A DNA stretch of 64,000 nt from Pelomonas sp039929605 (GCF_039929605.1 NZ_JBDSQX010000136.1:62001-126000); one strand, 5' to 3'. Numbered from the stretch's first letter, positions 24,133 to 32,094 are shown. Made by a program: numbers and translations. Notes: generated by a model not told the origin, from the sequence alone.

Positions 24133-24309
24133 ATGAGCAAGCGCCGCAAGGGCTTCCCGTCTGAAACGCAGGTCAAGCGCGGTGACCGCATGGTGCATGG
24201 CTACAAGGAGCTGATCGAAAAGCTCGGCAGGAGCGATCCTTGCCCCTGCGGCTCGCGGAGGTCGTTTCAAGCGCTGCTGCCTGCACAGTGGCTGTTTTCG
24301 ACGGCGTGA
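24133..24309 (+). pseudogene. Short SEC-C zinc-motif ORF, apparently frameshifted
   Basis: A 58-codon frame (MSKRRKGFPSETQVKRGDR at the start) reaches SDPCPCGSRR, the first half of a SEC-C zinc motif. The second half (GGRFKRCC) appears only after a one-base shift: a single extra C near 24257 would explain it. An intact SEC-C motif binds zinc and often sits at the end of nucleic-acid-related or secretion proteins. A second short frame, ATG 24100 to 24165, has the best Shine-Dalgarno (AGGAG) and overlaps this one. The shifted frame is open all the way into the HNH gene. Whether this is a tiny functional protein or debris is unclear. Confidence 0.5.
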
Positions 24310-24379
24310 ACCGCGATCACTACCAACGTTGATCGACCGCCCCCCTCAACCGTGCCAAGCCCAAAGAAAGGAGGCCACC

Positions 24380-24940
24380 ATGCACGACGTTTTGCAGTTG
24401 GACATCACCGGCCTCCCGCAGGCCTGGGTCTCGGTCGAACACGCCGCCACGCTCGTCGCCACCGATGCCGTCGTGTGGTCGGCCGGCGAGCGCCCGCTGG
24501 CCGTGTTGCGTGGCGGTTTCAATGCCACCACCGGCCGCCAGTCGGTGCTGGCCGTTCCTGCCATCGTGGCCCTGCGCGGCGCGTCGAGGCTCAACCTCTT
24601 CGACATCACGCCGGTCTACGGCAAGGCCAAGGTCATCAAGCGTGACCGCTGCACCTGCGCCTATTGCGGCGTGGTGCTCGACGCGCGCGTGCTGACCATC
24701 GACCACATCGCGCCCGCCAGCCGGGGTGGGCCCTTGAGCTGGATGAACACGGTCGCGGCCTGCCGCGTCTGCAATTCGCTCAAGGCCGACCGCACGCCGG
24801 ACGAGGCCCGCATGCCGCTGCTGTTCGCGCCCTTTGTGCCGAGCCGCTTCGAGGACTTCATCTTGAAGGGCAGGCACATCCGCGCGGACGTGCACGACTG
24901 GCTGGCTGCGCGCCTGCCGAGAGGATCTCGCCTCAGTTGA
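24380..24940 (+). CDS. HNH endonuclease
   Basis: A 186-residue protein with a C-terminal HNH nuclease module (about 95-150). The zinc/active-site elements are all present: CAYCG, then LTIDHIAPASRGG with the catalytic Asp-His, then NTVAACRVCNSLKADRTP, which supplies the central Asn and second Cys pair. The N-terminal ~90 residues are a small beta-rich domain of unknown role (VLQLDITGLPQAWVSVEHAA). AAAGGAGG stands 7 nt before the ATG at 24380, an excellent ribosome site. The gene lies between tRNA and tRNA-like sequences and 585 bp before the slipin gene, all on one strand. Its stop codon lies within a perfect 8-bp stem (24928-24945). Target could be DNA or RNA; sequence does not tell. Confidence 0.9.
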   Translation: MHDVLQLDITGLPQAWVSVEHAATLVATDAVVWSAGERPLAVLRGGFNATTGRQSVLAVPAIVALRGASRLNLFDITPVYGKAKVIKRDRCTCAYCGVVLDARVLTIDHIAPASRGGPLSWMNTVAACRVCNSLKADRTPDEARMPLLFAPFVPSRFEDFILKGRHIRADVHDWLAARLPRGSRLS

Positions 24941-25010
24941 GGCGACCACGAATCTGCCGAGGAAAGCAGAGCGCTCACAGGTCGGGGTTCCCAAGCCCCG
25001 CCGGTGCGCC
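24941..25010 (+). ncRNA. Possible degenerate tRNA-like fold after the HNH gene
   Basis: Directly after the HNH stop, GGCGACC can pair (with one bulge) to GGTGCGCC; inside are a D-arm-like CTGC / GCAG hairpin and a T-arm-like CGGGG / CCCCG stem with an 8-nt loop starting TTC. There is no anticodon arm and no CCA. The pairing is suggestive rather than convincing. Confidence 0.25.
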
Positions 25011-25070
25011 GAGACCGGGTCCGCCCGTCGTTTCGACGTATGCCGCGCCTGCCGGAATCGACGGGTAGCC

Positions 25071-25125
25071 CGTGAGGCAAGGTTGGGCCGCAAGGCCTTG
25101 GGTTCAATTCCCAACTTCACGACCA
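25071..25125 (+). ncRNA. 55-nt tRNA-like minihelix ending in ACCA
   Basis: CGTGAGG pairs over 7 bp (one G-T) with CTTCACG, which is followed by ACCA as in a tRNA 3' end. The T-arm is canonical: TTGGG / CCCAA around TTCAATT. In place of the D and anticodon arms there are only 20 nt, with a GGCC / GGCC hairpin closed by a GCAA tetraloop. Such a body could be charged by or bind tRNA-handling enzymes but cannot decode. It abuts the tRNA-like gene at 25124. Confidence 0.55.
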
Positions 25126-25196
25126 CTGGATAGCTCAGTCGGGTAGAGCAACGAACTAATCATTCGTCTGTCGCGGGTTCGACTCCCGCTCCAAGC
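25124..25196 (+). tRNA. tRNA-like, anticodon AAT (Ile), acceptor degraded
   Basis: D-arm (GCTC / GAGC), anticodon stem (ACGAA / TTCGT, loop CTAATCA) and T-arm (GCGGG / CCCGC, loop TTCGACT) are all intact. The acceptor pairs only over TGGA / TCCA, and no CCA is encoded. An A34 isoleucine anticodon is very unusual in bacteria, which normally use GAT and a modified CAT. The 5' end overlaps the CCA of the preceding minihelix. Confidence 0.6.
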
Positions 25197-25425
25197 TTGG
25201 CCTTTCACGCCAATCCAAAACCGGTCGCAAGACCACCCCGCCGAACGTGCGCCCTGGCTCCGGCCAGATCGCGCATCAGCGGCCCGCGCTCGCGCGCCGG
25301 GCAAGCGGGGCCCTGCTGCCACGGCCAGCCGCGAGCGCCTTCAAGTGAGGAGGCGTTCAACGCGCACCGTGGCGCCAGGCCCTGGCATCCGACGTCCGCA
25401 CGGGTTGCTGTAACGGCACCCCTAT

Positions 25426-25495
25426 GGAAATGCAGGCGCAGCCCCTCCGCGCGCAGCGCATCCTTGCTTTGCGGCAGGGCTGCGTCTGCATTTCC
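25426..25495 (+). other. 70-nt long hairpin upstream of the slipin gene
   Basis: Arms of 19 bp (GGAAATGCAGGCGCAGCCC and its partner at 25477-25495) pair throughout, the sole difference being a G-U in RNA. The 32-nt loop can fold a little further. It ends 29 nt before the slipin ATG, so it is either a 5'-leader structure or a small RNA. No ORF occupies the 300 bp before the slipin gene. Confidence 0.6.
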
Positions 25496-25524
25496 TCAAC
25501 ACGCGTCACAACAAGGAGAACACC

Positions 25525-26661
25525 ATGACGATCAAGCGTGTCACTGTGAAGAAGAACGAGCGCGGCATCCTGCTGCGCAATGGCGACTTCGAACGCGTGC
25601 TGCAACCGGGCACGCACTGGCTGTTCGCCGGCATGGACGCGCTGAAGGTCGAGCTGTTCGCGATCAGCCAACCGGCCTTCGTGCATCCGTTGACCGACTA
25701 CCTGATGGCCAAGGAGCCTGAGGTTGTCGAGGCGGAGTTCCTGCGCGTCGAGCTCAATGAGCACGAGGCGGGTCTGCGCACCGAGAACGGCGTGCTCGTC
25801 GAGGTGCTGCCGCCCGCCACGCGGCGCCTGTACTGGCGTGGCCTGGTGGACGTGCAGGTCGAGTTGATTGACCTGCGCGCGTCCGCCGAGCTGCCGGCCG
25901 CCCTGGCTGCGCGACTGACTCAGCCGCAACTGCGCCCGCGCGCGCTGACCGGCCTGGCTGGCGTGCTGCAGGTGGAGGTGCCGGCAACCGGCGCCGGCCT
26001 GCTGCGCGTGGACGGCAAGGTGGAGCGGCTGCTGGCCGCGGGTTCCTACGCGTTCTGGAAGTTCAACCGCAACGTGACCGTGGAGCTGGTGGACCTGCGG
26101 CTGCAGGCGCTGGAGGTGACGGGCCAGGAGATCCTGACGCGCGACAAGGTCTCGCTGCGGCTGAACCTCTCGGCCACCTGGCGCTTCACCGATGTGCTGC
26201 GCGCGTTCGAGCAACTGGCCAAGCCGGCCGATCACCTCTACCGCGAGCTGCAGTTCGGCCTGCGCGCCGCAGTGGGCACGCGCACGCTGGACGAGCTGCT
26301 GGAGAACAAGTCGGTCATCGACGAAGTCGTGACCGCCCAGGTCACTGCCAAGCTGGCCGGCTACGGCCTGCAGCTGGACGGCGTGGGCGTGAAGGACATC
26401 GTGCTGCCGGGCGAGATGAAAACCATCCTCGCCCAGGTGGTGGAGGCCGGAAAAGCCGCCGAGGCGAACGTGATCCGTCGCCGTGAGGAAACCGCAGCGA
26501 CGCGCTCCCTGCTCAACACGGCCAAGGTGATGGAGGACAACCCCGTCGCCTTGCGCCTGAAGGAGCTGGAAACGCTGGAACGCGTGGCCGAGCGCATCGA
26601 CAAGATCTCCGTGTTCGGCGGTCTGGACCAAGTGCTCAACGGGCTGGTGAAGCTGCGTTGA
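25525..26661 (+). CDS. Slipin-family SPFH/band-7 protein without a membrane anchor
   Basis: A 378-residue SPFH protein. The band-7 core lies in the C-terminal half: VDLRLQALEVTGQEILTRD, then the slipin-like VSLRLNLSATWRF and YRELQFGLRAAVGTRTLDEL, then a coiled-coil-like end rich in Ala/Glu with VIRRREETAATRSLL. The N-terminal ~170 residues hold an additional beta-rich segment (RGILLRNGDFERVLQPGTHW). No transmembrane helix is present at the N-terminus, unlike classic stomatins, so the protein is probably cytoplasmic. Soluble slipins of this layout are, to my knowledge, found near RNA-repair (RtcB) genes in other bacteria; none is present in this window. AAGGAG precedes the ATG, and a strong terminator follows. 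Confidence 0.88.
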   Translation: MTIKRVTVKKNERGILLRNGDFERVLQPGTHWLFAGMDALKVELFAISQPAFVHPLTDYLMAKEPEVVEAEFLRVELNEHEAGLRTENGVLVEVLPPATRRLYWRGLVDVQVELIDLRASAELPAALAARLTQPQLRPRALTGLAGVLQVEVPATGAGLLRVDGKVERLLAAGSYAFWKFNRNVTVELVDLRLQALEVTGQEILTRDKVSLRLNLSATWRFTDVLRAFEQLAKPADHLYRELQFGLRAAVGTRTLDELLENKSVIDEVVTAQVTAKLAGYGLQLDGVGVKDIVLPGEMKTILAQVVEAGKAAEANVIRRREETAATRSLLNTAKVMEDNPVALRLKELETLERVAERIDKISVFGGLDQVLNGLVKLR

Positions 26662-26685
26662 GTGCTGAACTCACGCACCGCTTCA

Positions 26686-26718
26686 GGGCGCCCGGCTTCG
26701 GTCGGGCGCCCTTTTTTT
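26686..26718 (+). terminator. Rho-independent terminator after the slipin gene
   Basis: A 9-bp perfect stem, GGGCGCCCG / CGGGCGCCC, with an 8-nt loop is followed by seven T. It ends the slipin transcript cleanly and isolates the island from the haem-sensor gene downstream. Confidence 0.92.
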
Positions 26719-26804
26719 GACCTCTGCACGCCGCGCCACGGGAGCATTCACGAAGGGCGGGTCGCGCCGGCCGGCACTACCATTGCTGCCCCTACGAGGC
26801 CGCC

Positions 26805-27674
26805 ATGAAACTGCTCGTCAAATTCAATCTCGTTTACCTGCTGGTCATGAGCCTGGGCATCGCCGTGAGCGGCTACATCGCCCGCCAGCTGCTGCAGGAC
26901 AACGCCCAGCAGGAGGTCGTCGGCAGCGCCCGCATGCTGATGGAGAAGGCGCTGGCCGTGCGCGCCTACACCAACACGCAGATCAAACCGCTGCTGGCCT
27001 CGCAGATGGCCAACGAGTTCCTGCCGCAAACGGTGCCCAGCTACTCCGCCACGGAGGTGCTGGGCACGCTGCTGGCCAAGCACCCCGAGTTCGCCTACAA
27101 GGAGGCGACGCTGAACCCCACCAACCCGCGCGACCGTGCCACCAGCTGGGAGGCCGACATCGTGGGTCAATTCAGAAGCGCAGCCGACCTGAAGGAAACC
27201 GTCGGCACGCGCGACACGCCGGCCGGCCCGTCGCTCTACATCGCCCGCCCGCTGCGCATCACCGACCCCGCCTGCCTGGCCTGCCACAGCAGCGTGGACG
27301 CCGCGCCGGCCACCATGGTGGCCAAGTACGGCCCGGCCAACGGCTTCGGCTGGAACCTCAACGAAGTCATCGGCGCACAGATCGTGTCGGTGCCGCTGGG
27401 CGTGCCGCTGCAGCGCGCCGACAACGTCTTCAAGCTCTTCATCTCGTCACTGATCGGCGTGTTCGTCGTCGTCGGCATCGTGCTGAACCTGATGGTGTGG
27501 ATGCTCGTCGTCCGCCCCGTCACCCGCCTGTCCGCGCTGGCCGACCGCGTCAGCCAGGGCGACCTGGACGCGCCCGAGTTCAAGGCCAGTGGCCGCGACG
27601 AGATCGCCACGCTGTCCGACTCCTTCTCACGCATGCGCGCCAGCGTCGTGCAGGCCATGAAACTCCTGGAATGA
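26805..27674 (+). CDS. DUF3365 sensor domain protein with HAMP, c-type haem motif
   Basis: A 289-residue membrane protein. An N-terminal helix (about 4-25) and a second one (about 205-228) flank a periplasmic DUF3365 domain containing a single c-type haem motif, CLACH, near residue 164. The preceding RPLRITDPAC sequence is typical for this family. After the second helix comes a HAMP domain (VVRPVTRLSALADRVSQGDL) and the protein ends shortly after, with no kinase, GGDEF or methyl-accepting output. Output must therefore be to another protein; the Ser/Thr kinase starting 100 bp downstream on the same strand is the obvious candidate. The haem could sense redox state, NO or O2. Confidence 0.88.
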   Translation: MKLLVKFNLVYLLVMSLGIAVSGYIARQLLQDNAQQEVVGSARMLMEKALAVRAYTNTQIKPLLASQMANEFLPQTVPSYSATEVLGTLLAKHPEFAYKEATLNPTNPRDRATSWEADIVGQFRSAADLKETVGTRDTPAGPSLYIARPLRITDPACLACHSSVDAAPATMVAKYGPANGFGWNLNEVIGAQIVSVPLGVPLQRADNVFKLFISSLIGVFVVVGIVLNLMVWMLVVRPVTRLSALADRVSQGDLDAPEFKASGRDEIATLSDSFSRMRASVVQAMKLLE

Positions 27675-27774
27675 GACCACCCCTACCGGCTTCGCCGGCC
27701 CCTCAAGGGGCGCTGCTGGTGGCCCGGCAAAGCCGGTTCCACGGCAGCCGCTTGGGAACACCCTACGCAACGGC
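27675..27774 (+). repeat. Intergenic stretch with stacked short hairpins
   Basis: Between the sensor and the kinase are CCGGC / GCCGG, CCCCT / AGGGG and a CCGGC-AAA-GCCGG stem. The composition resembles common Burkholderiales intergenic dyads but is different from the 150-bp repeat elsewhere in the window. It could attenuate read-through into the kinase. Confidence 0.4.
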
Positions 27775-29238
27775 ATGAGCGACAAAAAGCATCCAACGCA
27801 GCTCGGCAAATACCGCATCACCGAAGTCCTCGGTGAAGGCGCGATGGGCGTCGTCTACAAAGGCTTCGACCCCGACATCCAGCGCACCGTCGCGCTCAAG
27901 ACCATTCGCCAGCAGATCGATGCCGAGGACGACAGCCCCGGCGCGCCGGCCTCGCGCTTCCGCAATGAGGCCCAGGCTGCTGGGCGCCTCGGCCACCCGG
28001 GCATCGTCGCCGTCTACGACTTCGGCCGCGCAGAGCATTGCGCCTATATCGCGATGGAGTTCGTCGAAGGTCGGTCGCTAGCGAGCTATCTGAGCGCCAA
28101 GGTGCGCTTCACCGACAGCGACATCCCCGGCATCATGAGCCAGCTGCTCGATGCGCTGGGCCATGCGCACCATCACGGCGTCTGGCACCGCGACGTCAAG
28201 CCCAGCAACATCATCATGATGGCCAACGGCCGGCTCAAGGTGGCCGACTTCGGCATCGCGCGCATCGAGTCGCAAAGCCTCACGCAGACCCACTACATGG
28301 TGGGCACGCCCAGCCACATGGCGCCCGAGCAGTTCCTTGGCAAACCGATGGACCGGCGCGTCGATATCTACGGCGCCGGCGTCGTGCTCTACCAGCTGCT
28401 GACCGGCCGCGCGCCCTTTGCCGGCACGACCGAGGCCCTCATGTACAAGGTCGTCAACGAGGACGCTATGCAGCCCTCGATGGTGGACGGCGCCGAGCGT
28501 CCCGGCTGGTTCGATGCCATCGTCGGCCGCGCGCTGTCCAAGCGCCCGGCCGACCGCTTCGCCGACACCGACGAGTTCAAGCAGGCCCTGATCGACGGCG
28601 CCGGCCGCGGGATCGACGACACCGCCTGGGAACGCACGCTGATGATGGCGCCGCCGCGCCCCGCCCGGCCGCCCCTTTCGACCACGATTGCGCCACCCAC
28701 CGTCGCGCCGCCCACCACCGCCGGTGGCTCCAGCGGCGCGCCGCCGCCCACGCACTGGGACAAGGCCCAGCTCACCCAGGCCGAGCAGACGCTGGCCCGG
28801 CTGGTCGGCCCGCTCGCCAGCGTGCTCGTGCGCCGCGCGGCGCGCGAGTGCACCGACATCAACGAGCTCTACAGCAAGCTCGCCGAGCAGGTCAGCGATC
28901 CGCGTGCCCGGGACGTCTTCCTCGGCCAGGCCAGCCTGATCACCGGCGGCACCGGCCGCACGGCGGGCGGCACGAGCGGTGCGCTGCCGAGCGTCGGCTC
29001 CAAGGGCTCAGCCGGCTCGGCGGGCGGCACGCTGATCGGCGGGCCGCTGAACGATGCGGTGATGGGCAAAGCCGTGCCCCTGCTGGCCCAGCACGTCGGG
29101 CCCATCGCCAAGGTATTGGTCAAGCGCGCGGCCGCCGGGACGGACAGCCGCGCGGTGTTCTTCAACCGGCTGGCGGAGGCTGTGAACGATCCAGCGGCGC
29201 GCGAGAAGCTGCTGAAGGAGTTGGGGCGCCTGCCCTGA
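27775..29238 (+). CDS. Serine/threonine protein kinase
   Basis: A 487-residue Hanks-type kinase. Catalytic elements are complete: glycine loop GEGAMGVVYKG, the ATP-binding Lys in VALKTI, HRDVKPSN with the catalytic Asp, DFGIAR, and APEQFLGKPMDRRVDIY. The kinase domain spans about 11-275. A Pro-rich linker follows, then two related ~50-residue repeats (LARLVGPLASVLVRRAA near 340 and LAQHVGPIAKVLVKRAA near 430), which look like a duplicated small helical domain often found at the end of such kinases. No membrane helix is seen, so the protein is soluble. The membrane haem sensor just upstream may be its partner. Confidence 0.94.
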   Translation: MSDKKHPTQLGKYRITEVLGEGAMGVVYKGFDPDIQRTVALKTIRQQIDAEDDSPGAPASRFRNEAQAAGRLGHPGIVAVYDFGRAEHCAYIAMEFVEGRSLASYLSAKVRFTDSDIPGIMSQLLDALGHAHHHGVWHRDVKPSNIIMMANGRLKVADFGIARIESQSLTQTHYMVGTPSHMAPEQFLGKPMDRRVDIYGAGVVLYQLLTGRAPFAGTTEALMYKVVNEDAMQPSMVDGAERPGWFDAIVGRALSKRPADRFADTDEFKQALIDGAGRGIDDTAWERTLMMAPPRPARPPLSTTIAPPTVAPPTTAGGSSGAPPPTHWDKAQLTQAEQTLARLVGPLASVLVRRAARECTDINELYSKLAEQVSDPRARDVFLGQASLITGGTGRTAGGTSGALPSVGSKGSAGSAGGTLIGGPLNDAVMGKAVPLLAQHVGPIAKVLVKRAAAGTDSRAVFFNRLAEAVNDPAAREKLLKELGRLP

Positions 29239-29286
29239 TCGCCCTTGGGCGGGACTGGCGTGGCCCGAGGCGTCCGACATCGGCCA

Positions 29287-29793
29287 TCACCGCAGGGATT
29301 CATCGTCTGCACCGGTGCCCATCGCGGCCCCGTCGTCCGGCAATTGCAGGTCACGCGCTGGGATGCCCATCGCAGAACAGTACTGCCGGTAGTCGAAGAT
29401 GCGATCCTCGGTCGTGATGCGCGCGGTCACGCTGCGATGGGGCCCCAGGTACTCGACTGCGCCCTTCACGACAACGTGCACGATCAGGTCTTCTGCGCCC
29501 TGGGCTTGCCACCAGTCAGTGTTACCCGCAGGCTCAAACACATAGCCGCCGGGACCGACGACCTGGCCGGTGTTCAGCCGGCGAGACCCTTGCAGGTTCA
29601 GCGCGTGGACCTCGCCGCTGTGGCGATGCAGGCCCACTCGCACGCCGGGCCGCAGGCGCATCAATTCCACCCAACCCGCACCCTCGGGCAGGAAGGCGAT
29701 CGGCAGCGACCACTTGCCTTCGCCCTCGGGCATCCAGTCCGGCAGGCCGCTGCGTTCGAGTGCTGCGGCCACGACATGATCGATCGTCGACAT
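29287..29793 (-). CDS. Cupin-domain protein (2,4'-dihydroxyacetophenone dioxygenase-like)
   Basis: A 168-residue cupin. The metal-binding motif is in RVGLHRHSGEVHALNLQG near residue 55, with the second motif in PGGYVFEPAGNTDW near 85. The order and length fit the 2,4'-dihydroxyacetophenone dioxygenase / ChrR-like cupin family, small single-domain proteins binding Fe or Zn. It lies 42 bp downstream of a tautomerase on the same strand, both divergent from a MocR regulator, so they probably form a two-gene operon for an aromatic or keto compound. The exact substrate is not known. Confidence 0.82.
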   Translation of the reverse strand: MSTIDHVVAAALERSGLPDWMPEGEGKWSLPIAFLPEGAGWVELMRLRPGVRVGLHRHSGEVHALNLQGSRRLNTGQVVGPGGYVFEPAGNTDWWQAQGAEDLIVHVVVKGAVEYLGPHRSVTARITTEDRIFDYRQYCSAMGIPARDLQLPDDGAAMGTGADDESLR

Positions 29794-29835
29794 GAGGGTT
29801 GCTCCGTTGAAGTGGTGTCATGCACCCCGGTTCGG

Positions 29836-30234
29836 TCAGCCCTGCGGGTGCTGATGGCGAAACTCCTGGGTCTTGCCGCCGAAGCCGTAGGCGGCAGCGC
29901 GCACGTCTTGCACGTAGATATAGCTTTCCTCGTGCAATTCGCCCAGCAGTCTCGAGAAGGCCTCGAATGCTTCGGCGATGTACTGCGCCTTTTCCGCCTT
30001 GGTGTTGGTCTCGTCGACCACCTTCACGTCGAAGTAGATGCTGCGCTTGCCCAGTTCGGCCAGCGAGGTTCCGCCGACAAACCAGTCCCGCGGGTCCACG
30101 AAGTCGATCGTGACTGCCGTGAGCAGGCGGTTCTTCTTCAAGATCCGGCTGGTCAGCTCCAGCAGCGTTTCGTTGATTTGCTGGCTGAGTGCGGGCGACT
30201 TGGTCGCGCACACTTTGACGTTCAGGATGGGCAT
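29836..30234 (-). CDS. Tautomerase family protein
   Basis: A 132-residue protein with the tautomerase-superfamily N-terminus: Pro directly after the start Met (MPILNVKVCATKSP), the general base in 4-oxalocrotonate tautomerase enzymes. The rest is a beta-alpha-beta fold: SQQINETLLELTSRIL helix, ITVAV-type strand (LLTAVTIDFVDP), then a second half (KRSIYFDVKVVDETNT), so it is a fused double-length member. The frame extends upstream to 30285, but the proline requirement fixes the start at 30234. It is followed by the cupin gene and diverges from the MocR regulator by 151 bp. Confidence 0.85.
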   Translation of the reverse strand: MPILNVKVCATKSPALSQQINETLLELTSRILKKNRLLTAVTIDFVDPRDWFVGGTSLAELGKRSIYFDVKVVDETNTKAEKAQYIAEAFEAFSRLLGELHEESYIYVQDVRAAAYGFGGKTQEFRHQHPQG

Positions 30235-30385
30235 GTCGGCTCCTTGTTGAAGACAGTGTGGGTTGAACGGCAGGCCCGATCGCAAGGAACTGGATTGAGG
30301 GCTGCGACCCGTGGTTTTTCGCCGCTCGACGGCGCAATACTACGCAGGCACTGGACCTTAGGTTGGGCCACTTTGAGGTGAATTC

Positions 30386-31840
30386 ATGGAGCCAGTTTTT
30401 CCGTTTGATCTGTCCTTGCCGATGCGTGGCGGGGCGCTCATGGAGACACTGCATCAGCAGTTGCGCGCGGCCGTGCTCGACGGCCGCCTGGCCGCCGGCG
30501 CTCGACTTCCCTCGACCCGCTCGGCAGCTCAAGCGCTGGGCGTGAGCCGGAACACCGTCGTTGCAGCCTACGACCGCCTGATCGCGGAGGGCTACCTGCA
30601 GCCACGGGCCGGTGCGAGGGCCGTTGTGGCCGAGGTTGCGGCACGCCGCGGCGTGAACCTGCCGCGCGCCGGCAGCCCGACCTTGGAGAAGATGCGATTG
30701 AATCCTTTGTGGCGCTCGCCGCTTTTGCAGCCGGAGCCGGCGCGCGACCTTCCCGAGCAGTCTTTCCGACTTGGCTTGCCGGACCACCGCCACTTCCCGC
30801 ACGAGGCATGGCGCCGCCTCACCGCTCAGTCGCTGCGGGCATGGTCGCGCGTTCGTTTCAGCTATCCGCCGTCCGACGGCTTGCCCGAGCTGCGTGAAGC
30901 GATCGCACAGCATGTCGCATTTGCGCGCGCAGTGGCTTGCACGGCGGGAGACGTGCTGGTCACCTCGGGCGCCCAGCAGGCCTTCGACTTGCTTGCACGT
31001 TTGCTCGTGACGCCGGGCCAGACCAAGGTCGCCGTCGAGGAGCCCGGCTATCCGCCGCTGCGCGCCGCCTTTATCGCCGCGGGGGCAGAGTTGGTGCCGA
31101 TACCCGTTGACGATGAAGGCATGTGTGTCGACCAACTGCCTGACGACGTGCGAGTGATCAGCGTCACGCCTTCACACCAGGCTCCGACCGGCGCCGCGTT
31201 GTCCTTGCGCCGGCGCAAGGCGCTGCTGGCATTTGCGCGAAAGTGGCAGGCCGTCGTACTCGAAGACGACTATGACGGTGAGTTCCGCTTCGGCTCAAGG
31301 CCCCTGGACGCATTGCAGACCCTGGACCGCGATGGCTTGGTGTTCTACATCGGCACGTTTTCAAAGAGCATGTTCCCCTCGTTGCGCAAGGGCTTCGTGG
31401 TGATGCCTCCATGGGCACGGGATGCGCTGGTCAGCGTCAAGCATTGCGCCGACTCGCACTGCGACACGATCACGCAGGCCACCCTGGCAACATTCATCCG
31501 GGACGGACACTTGGCGCGTCACGTGCGGCGCGTGCGGCCCATCTATGCGTTAAGGCGGGAAGCCCTGCTGGGTGGCCTTCAGCGTGAGCTGGGCGAATGG
31601 CTGCATGCGATCCCGTCGGAAGCCGGGCTGCACCTGGCTGCGCGCATCAGGCGCCCACGGCAAACAGCGGTGATTATCGATGCGATGCGCCGTTACGCAC
31701 CGGGTGCGCAATCGACCGCCGACTATGCGATGTTGCCCGGCCATTCCTCGGCATTGGCCTTCGGATACGGCGTTATCGATGCCGGCGAAATAGGCAAAGC
31801 GCTGAGGCGCATGCGAAGGTTCTTGTTGAGCCAGGCTTAG
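30386..31840 (+). CDS. MocR/PdxR-type GntR-family regulator with aminotransferase domain
   Basis: A 484-residue regulator with an N-terminal winged helix (about 10-75: LDGRLAAGARLPSTRSAAQ, then VSRNTVVAAYDRLIAEGYL) joined to a fold-type I aminotransferase domain. The PLP lysine is in FYIGTFSKSMFPSLRKGFV near residue 325, preceded by VVLEDDYDGEFRF. MocR proteins sense an amino compound through PLP and control adjacent genes. Here the cupin-tautomerase pair diverges from it and is the likely target. The 150-bp gap holds an ACCTTAGGT palindrome near 30357-30365, a possible operator. The natural effector is unknown. Confidence 0.93.
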   Translation: MEPVFPFDLSLPMRGGALMETLHQQLRAAVLDGRLAAGARLPSTRSAAQALGVSRNTVVAAYDRLIAEGYLQPRAGARAVVAEVAARRGVNLPRAGSPTLEKMRLNPLWRSPLLQPEPARDLPEQSFRLGLPDHRHFPHEAWRRLTAQSLRAWSRVRFSYPPSDGLPELREAIAQHVAFARAVACTAGDVLVTSGAQQAFDLLARLLVTPGQTKVAVEEPGYPPLRAAFIAAGAELVPIPVDDEGMCVDQLPDDVRVISVTPSHQAPTGAALSLRRRKALLAFARKWQAVVLEDDYDGEFRFGSRPLDALQTLDRDGLVFYIGTFSKSMFPSLRKGFVVMPPWARDALVSVKHCADSHCDTITQATLATFIRDGHLARHVRRVRPIYALRREALLGGLQRELGEWLHAIPSEAGLHLAARIRRPRQTAVIIDAMRRYAPGAQSTADYAMLPGHSSALAFGYGVIDAGEIGKALRRMRRFLLSQA

Positions 31841-32094
31841 AGACGGTTCGCACCCAACGTGCGCAAGCACTGGCGCCATGAAATTGCCACTAACTGGATC
31901 ATTTCAAGGCGCGGTTGGTTCGTAAGCTAAGGGTCGCTTGACGCCGGTCCAGTAAGTGAATTGGCGGCACGGGCGATGCCTCGACGGACAGCTCCAACAC
32001 CACGGAAACAGCCTTAGGCGACGCTGAATAAGTTCCCGCGATGCAGCGCAGCCTGGTTTGGGATGGGCAACGCAACAGGCTGCCCAGCAACTCA
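31841..32094. other. Intergenic region between the MocR regulator and UvrA-like gene
   Basis: About 250 bp without a gene I can support. The stretch around 32010-32040 (CTGAATAAGTTCCCGCG) resembles sequences seen at insertion-sequence ends, but no transposase frame or inverted-repeat partner was found. Short frames on the minus strand are weak. Confidence 0.3.

Noticed and set aside
23100..26720. Prophage or integrative element explanation for the tRNA cluster
   Set aside because: No integrase, att repeat or phage structural gene was found nearby.
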